A stretch of DNA of 18,022 nt from CAYMDS01 sp964653195 (GTDB lineage Bacteria > Patescibacteriota > Microgenomatia > Levybacterales > UBA12049), in NCBI GenBank assembly GCA_964653195.1, contig CAZZCX010000020.1, forward strand, positions 1-18,022. Direction: 5' to 3'. The stretch's first letter is position 1; the number at the start of each line of letters is the position of its first letter. This document shows positions 13,972 through 18,022 of this stretch, one piece after another. Made by a program: the position numbers and the translations under genes. The notes beneath the pieces are model-generated. The model saw only the letters and a list, made by a program, of their open reading frames with translations, made no database searches and had not been told where the DNA came from.

Positions 13972-15249
13972 CTAATCATCCCTACCAATTCGTTTTAGTA
14001 AATATAATTTATAATAATCATTAATTTTCCAGTTGCTTACGATAACTGATGGCTTGAATGTCTCTATTTCGTAGGCTCTCTTACCAGTGAAAGTGTCTTT
14101 ATTGGTGGAAATAACAAACAAATATTTATTATTATAATAATCCTCTTCATTTATTATTACAGCATCTCTTCTTAAAAGATATTTTTGTACAGATGCTTTG
14201 GTATCATAAATCGTATTTGCAACATTAAAATTTGATATTTTTTGTGCCTTGATCAGTCTAAAAGCACTTTCTTCTGATATATAATTCCAGTTATCACTCA
14301 TTCCAAAAGCATTTAATGGTTTTCTTCCATATATAAAAACCGATATAGATAATAGAATGACAGTTAAAACAATCAATTTAATTTCGGAAAAATATTTTTG
14401 TACAACAGAAACAAAAAATAGTAAAACAAAAAAGGAGATACTTAAAAAATAATGTGACTGCATACTTCCTCCGCTATTTAGGAAATATTGACCATGTGAT
14501 AAAAAAAAGTAAATTGTTTGCAAGTTATAAAAGTTATTTCTTAACTCAAAAAGAATTAAAGGCGAAAGCCCAATCATCAAACCAATTGTATATACAGGAA
14601 GAAAAGATAATTTTGTTTGCTTTAATACAAAATAATATATAGCTATTCCAATAATTATCACTATGAACTGATAATGAAACTGCAATAAAATACCTAAGAA
14701 AATTGACATTAATCCGAATAAATATACTTTATTATATTTTTTAAATAAACCCATAAACAAAATTAGTATTGGTAGCAAAGAAAATTGAAAATTTGGGTTC
14801 CAGAGAAAACGAGAATAATTTATGTAAAATGGCAAGAATGTATAAATGATGCAGACTAGCCAAGCTGCATTTTTATTCATAAGGAGTTTAACGCCATAGA
14901 ATAAAGGAATAAGCATAACAGCTGAAAAAAGCATAAAGAAATAGGATGCCATAAGCGGTTCAAAATTACCTAGCCATAAAAAAAGCAGAAATACATAATA
15001 AATTACCCCACCCTGGAAAATTTCCCTCCCTTGAAAAATATATGATATTGAAGGCCCAATCAATGTTAACGATTTATTTCGATATATCTCAATCGCACGT
15101 GAGGAAAACAACCCTTGATCATGAGAAAAATTTATATAAGATGCAAAATGAATGGACCTAATTAAAATATAAAATATAATCAATAAACCAAGTATTGAAA
15201 TTTCTTTTATTACTGATTTCTTGGAGAAATAATTATTTTTTCTGTTCAC
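13972..15249 (-). CDS. ArnT/PMT-like GT-C membrane glycosyltransferase (425 aa)
   Basis: Polytopic membrane protein of the GT39/GT83 type. The first extracytoplasmic loop contains INFSHDQGLFSSRAIEI (39-55), with D44 as the expected catalytic acid. GREIFQGGVIYY (74-85) and SRFLWNPNFQ (146-155) are further family-like loops. About eight to ten helices are followed by a soluble C-terminal part of roughly 110 residues (from about 312). The start is GTG (15247-15249); no other start codon lies nearby and no Shine-Dalgarno sequence is visible. It is 3 nt downstream of the gene at 15253-16278 and just upstream of the polyprenyl-phosphate glycosyltransferase gene, which probably supplies its donor. 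It is distinct in sequence from the GT-C protein at 4352-5797, suggesting a different linkage. Confidence 0.82.
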   Translation of the reverse strand: MNRKNNYFSKKSVIKEISILGLLIIFYILIRSIHFASYINFSHDQGLFSSRAIEIYRNKSLTLIGPSISYIFQGREIFQGGVIYYVFLLFLWLGNFEPLMASYFFMLFSAVMLIPLFYGVKLLMNKNAAWLVCIIYTFLPFYINYSRFLWNPNFQFSLLPILILFMGLFKKYNKVYLFGLMSIFLGILLQFHYQFIVIIIGIAIYYFVLKQTKLSFLPVYTIGLMIGLSPLILFELRNNFYNLQTIYFFLSHGQYFLNSGGSMQSHYFLSISFFVLLFFVSVVQKYFSEIKLIVLTVILLSISVFIYGRKPLNAFGMSDNWNYISEESAFRLIKAQKISNFNVANTIYDTKASVQKYLLRRDAVIINEEDYYNNKYLFVISTNKDTFTGKRAYEIETFKPSVIVSNWKINDYYKLYLLKRIGRDD

Positions 15250-15252
15250 TAA

Positions 15253-16278
15253 TTATTTGATTTTGACATTAATTTTTTTCCAGAATTCCGACAGGCTGAT
15301 AAATTTAGTCTTACTTTTTAAAACTATTAATGCCTGAAGAAGGCCAATAGCAAGCAATAAGTAAGCCCAAACTGCAAAGTTTTCTGCTACCACATTTAAA
15401 CCGATAGTATAGAATAATGAAGCAAGCGAGATAAAAAACAATGCAATTACAAACGCAATACTACTATCCAATTTATATATAATCATAACCAATGCAACCA
15501 TTCCAGTTAATATAAGAACGAGTAAATCGTTTGTATTATTTACCAATAAACTTTCTATAAAAAGAATTGTAATCACAGATGACAACACAATATGATATTT
15601 ATCAGATAAATATTTCTGGAAATATAGTTGATAAATGATATAACCAGTCAATGGCATTAAATATGCAAACGTTGAAATTATAAAATCAATACTCATAAAA
15701 GAATTGACTATTTTAAGTAAAATAAAATTAAAAGCTTTATCTATATCAGAAATTATTTCTTTTTTAGGATATTGATATTTCGTTACTATCACGGGCTCAA
15801 TGGGACTAATAGCGACAGCATTATTCTTTTCACCCTGGAGTGATTCAATCTCAAAAAGATATGTTTTTCCAGCTGAATCAGATATTACAGGGAACCCAAC
15901 AGTGAACAGTTGGTTTGGTTGAAATTGTGGAGTAGTGTAATCATATTGGAAATACCACTTACTACTGTTTTTTTCTTTTATACGGAAGCGTATTATATCT
16001 TCATTAATTTGGAAAAAGGTATTAAAGCGAATTGCTACTATACCTAGATAGTCATACTTTGCCTTGAATTCTCCAGATAATACATTACCTTTTTGTAGTC
16101 TTTTTGAAGTATAGTTTATGAATTGATTTTTATTATAATTTGTAGTTAGTGAGGTCAAACCGAAGTTATTTTTATAATAAGCGATAGACAGTCCAGTCCA
16201 TAAAATAAATAATAATATGGGTATTAAGCCCCACTTAATCCATTTATTATTTAAAGAAATTTTAAGTTGCTTAAACAT
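15253..16278 (-). CDS. Membrane protein with an extracytoplasmic beta-rich domain, unknown function (341 aa)
   Basis: I do not recognise a named family. A short basic N-terminus leads into one membrane helix (about 15-34). Residues about 35-175 form a soluble domain rich in alternating hydrophobic and polar residues, with LSGEFKAKYDYLGIVAIRF (67-85), RFRIKEKNSSKWYFQYDY (97-114), FTVGFPVISDSAGKTYLFEI (125-144) and ESLQG. This looks like a beta-sandwich and is carbohydrate-binding-module-like in appearance only. About five membrane helices follow (from about 195 to 325), ending in a basic tail. The ATG overlaps the stop of the upstream large membrane gene by 8 nt, and the stop is 3 nt before the GT-C gene, so the three are probably made together. 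An accessory role in presenting a glycan to the GT-C enzymes is a guess. Confidence 0.72.
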   Translation of the reverse strand: MFKQLKISLNNKWIKWGLIPILLFILWTGLSIAYYKNNFGLTSLTTNYNKNQFINYTSKRLQKGNVLSGEFKAKYDYLGIVAIRFNTFFQINEDIIRFRIKEKNSSKWYFQYDYTTPQFQPNQLFTVGFPVISDSAGKTYLFEIESLQGEKNNAVAISPIEPVIVTKYQYPKKEIISDIDKAFNFILLKIVNSFMSIDFIISTFAYLMPLTGYIIYQLYFQKYLSDKYHIVLSSVITILFIESLLVNNTNDLLVLILTGMVALVMIIYKLDSSIAFVIALFFISLASLFYTIGLNVVAENFAVWAYLLLAIGLLQALIVLKSKTKFISLSEFWKKINVKIK

Positions 16279-18022
16279 AGTTCATAATCCTTTTTATTAT
16301 AATATAAAACATACTTACAATTATTGTCACTAGAGTAATCGCGGTAATGACTAAACCACTCATAAGATATGCTTGAGGCTTAAAAAATAAAGTTAATGTA
16401 ATATCATATTTTCCATTCCCTGCATCAGTGCAATTATCATTACTACATAATTTATTTGGGTCTATAAGAAAAGAATTGGTATTTACAGGACTCTCAATAT
16501 GGTATTTATTTGACAAAAAGTAGTTCTTATCAAGTATTGATTTTGGCCAGTCGAAATTTCCAACTTTCATTACCCATTGCGGATCATAAGCATCAGTAAA
16601 ATGGAGAAAAATTGGCTTATCAATATTGTAAAGCATCACTCTATATTCAGATGGACTTATTGCTACATAATTTACAGGAAAATATTCCGCATCAGAAAGT
16701 AACTGTTCTTTACTTAATGTAGTATATATATGGGGTCTATAAGCTTGATTTTCATACACTAGAATATTGCTAGTACCGATTTCAAAACTGTTTAGATAAT
16801 TTATACTTTTTAGCCTATCTTTTACATATACTCCATTTATCCCTATAGAATTAAAGATTAAATCATTAGTTTCATTCTCATCTAACATAACCATTACGTA
16901 TTTAACCGAAGTGAGATCGAGTACTTTGTCCATTCTAATGTCTGCTAAATTATTTAAAATTGATATCCCTTTAGGTGCTGCAGAATCGTGTGAATAAGTG
17001 GGGAAATTAGTCAATTTGCTCTTTGTAAAATAATTCATATCGATTAAAGGATGATTATTTGAGGCTAAATTCCATCGCACAGGAGGATGGATCCATGCTG
17101 TCCTGAAAAAATTATTTTGATTGAAAATAAAGTTTTTTGTTTTGATGATATCTTTTGGTAATTTTGTTGGGATAAAAAGCGTACCTATCTCACCAGTGAC
17201 AAGTGATTTTGTATTCCATAATACTAAAAATATAATCCCAAAAAATAAAAATTGTTTTGAAAATCTTGCTAAAAAATTTGTATTTGATTTTTCTTTTATT
17301 TTTGATATAAAGCTGCCAATGAGTATAGAATAACCTAAAACTATCATGAAATAAAATTTACTTGCCTCTCTAAATGCATTAAATCCTGGAATATTTTCAT
17401 ATAACCAAAGATACAATTTATCAAAAGGTATAGCTACTTGCTTTGTAAGTAAAATGCCTATTAATGCTATTAGTCCGAAGAATAATATGATAGGCCGTTT
17501 ACGATTCAATAATAGTCCCATTATTGCGAAAACTGGATATAACCAAAAATACCAAGGAACAGAAATAAATGTATCCCAAAGTGGCGTCGAAGATGTCCAA
17601 AAAGGAAAATGAAGGGTAACTGCGTGAATGATGTTATAAAATTCTGAATAGCTAATTAACCTTCCAAAATTTTCATTTGTGATAAGTGAACTTCCTACGA
17701 TTGTAGGAAGTACCCAATAAGATGTGAGTGGTAAAAATATTATGTATGGAAGAATATAATTTAATATATTTCTATTTAATATCTTATTTCTACTTTTACT
17801 AATAAACAGCGTAAAATAAGCTGAATATAGAATTAAAATAAAGACAACTATATACAAAGCTCTTAAATCGTAAAAATTAATTACAAACAGCGTTAGAACG
17901 GTTAAAGCTGCAAGAATAAAAGTCCTTTTTTCAAGATATAAGATATAAAAATATAGCGCAAATACAGATAATATAAATGCTAAGGTAAGTAATTGATGCC
18001 CTTGCGTATTGATAGATAAAAA
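16271..18022 (-). CDS. Large polytopic membrane protein, YfhO/DUF3367-like, N-terminus beyond window
   Basis: Partial gene open to the right edge, 583 codons visible plus the stop. A TTG at 17855-17857 could be taken as a start, but the frame continues upstream without a stop through hydrophobic sequence (NTQGHQLLTLAFILSVFALY), so the true start lies outside. Membrane segments alternate with loops. FPFWTSSTPLWDTFISVPWY and IPGFNAFREASKFYF are typical of large GT-C-like proteins related to YfhO and mycobacterial AftD-type DUF3367 proteins. A long extracytoplasmic domain with a DIRMDKVLDLTSVKYVMV segment and a DAYDPQWVMKVG segment precedes a last membrane helix and a short basic end. The catalytic acidic loop expected near the N-terminus is not in view, so activity cannot be judged. 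It probably transfers sugars or lipids outside the membrane. Confidence 0.75.
   Translation of the reverse strand, partial: FLSINTQGHQLLTLAFILSVFALYFYILYLEKRTFILAALTVLTLFVINFYDLRALYIVVFILILYSAYFTLFISKSRNKILNRNILNYILPYIIFLPLTSYWVLPTIVGSSLITNENFGRLISYSEFYNIIHAVTLHFPFWTSSTPLWDTFISVPWYFWLYPVFAIMGLLLNRKRPIILFFGLIALIGILLTKQVAIPFDKLYLWLYENIPGFNAFREASKFYFMIVLGYSILIGSFISKIKEKSNTNFLARFSKQFLFFGIIFLVLWNTKSLVTGEIGTLFIPTKLPKDIIKTKNFIFNQNNFFRTAWIHPPVRWNLASNNHPLIDMNYFTKSKLTNFPTYSHDSAAPKGISILNNLADIRMDKVLDLTSVKYVMVMLDENETNDLIFNSIGINGVYVKDRLKSINYLNSFEIGTSNILVYENQAYRPHIYTTLSKEQLLSDAEYFPVNYVAISPSEYRVMLYNIDKPIFLHFTDAYDPQWVMKVGNFDWPKSILDKNYFLSNKYHIESPVNTNSFLIDPNKLCSNDNCTDAGNGKYDITLTLFFKPQAYLMSGLVITAITLVTIIVSMFYIIIKRIMNYV

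Noticed and set aside
17855..17857. TTG as the start of the large membrane protein
   Set aside because: The same frame continues without a stop through hydrophobic codons to the window edge at 18022, so the gene is 5' truncated by the window.
1..18022. Recoded genetic code (TGA as glycine, as in Gracilibacteria/SR1)
   Set aside because: TGA ends at least three genes (stops at 3091, 4352 and 5794) at natural family lengths and in an ATGA overlap.

Overview
This AT-rich window (roughly one third G+C by eye) is one continuous block of cell-surface glycan assembly genes. Every supported gene lies on the minus strand, so transcription runs from high to low coordinates. TAA, TAG and TGA all end genes, so the standard bacterial code applies. 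Tight gene packing, mostly absent Shine-Dalgarno sequences, a dense mix of GT4, GT2 and GT-C glycosyltransferases, a four-helix-bundle S23-like gene and a GC-rich palindrome inserted inside a reading frame together suggest a Patescibacteria/CPR genome, perhaps Microgenomates, recovered from a metagenome. The lineage is an inference. A run of exactly 100 N (12193-12292) is a scaffold gap.

Layout in transcription order. (a) 18022-13000: a large membrane protein cut by the window edge, an unrecognised membrane protein with an extracytoplasmic beta-rich domain, an ArnT/PMT-like GT-C transferase, and a GT2 polyprenyl-phosphate glycosyltransferase. A weak terminator-like hairpin follows. (b) 12775-9941: a GT4 gene interrupted by the N gap, the S23-like gene, a GT4 gene carrying an in-frame repeat insertion, and a left-handed beta-helix acyltransferase. 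(c) 9851-3091: a GT2 transferase, a 1068-residue fusion of an O-antigen ligase/polymerase-like half with a TMTC-like GT-C half, an ArnT/PMT-like transferase and a GT4 transferase. (d) After an intergenic heptamer array, 2980-1: a GT2 transferase, a 95-residue membrane protein, a GT4 transferase and a GT4 gene cut by the left edge. Many junctions overlap by 1-20 nt or are separated by only 2-5 nt.

Likely joint role (inference): cytosolic GT4 and GT2 enzymes build a glycan on a lipid carrier, and the acyltransferase decorates it. The GT2 enzyme at 13000-13929 makes a polyprenyl-phosphate sugar for the extracytoplasmic GT-C enzymes. The ligase-like fusion polymerises or transfers the product. 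No nucleotide-sugar synthesis genes, flippase or initiating phosphoglycosyltransferase are visible here.

The most unusual non-coding signal is a small dispersed repeat family with a 15-bp unit (consensus TTATTAACGRGTTRT). It occurs in pairs at four places between 9.86 and 12.84 kb and brackets the S23-like gene as an inverted repeat. Separate 7-bp-periodic repeats occur between and inside genes.
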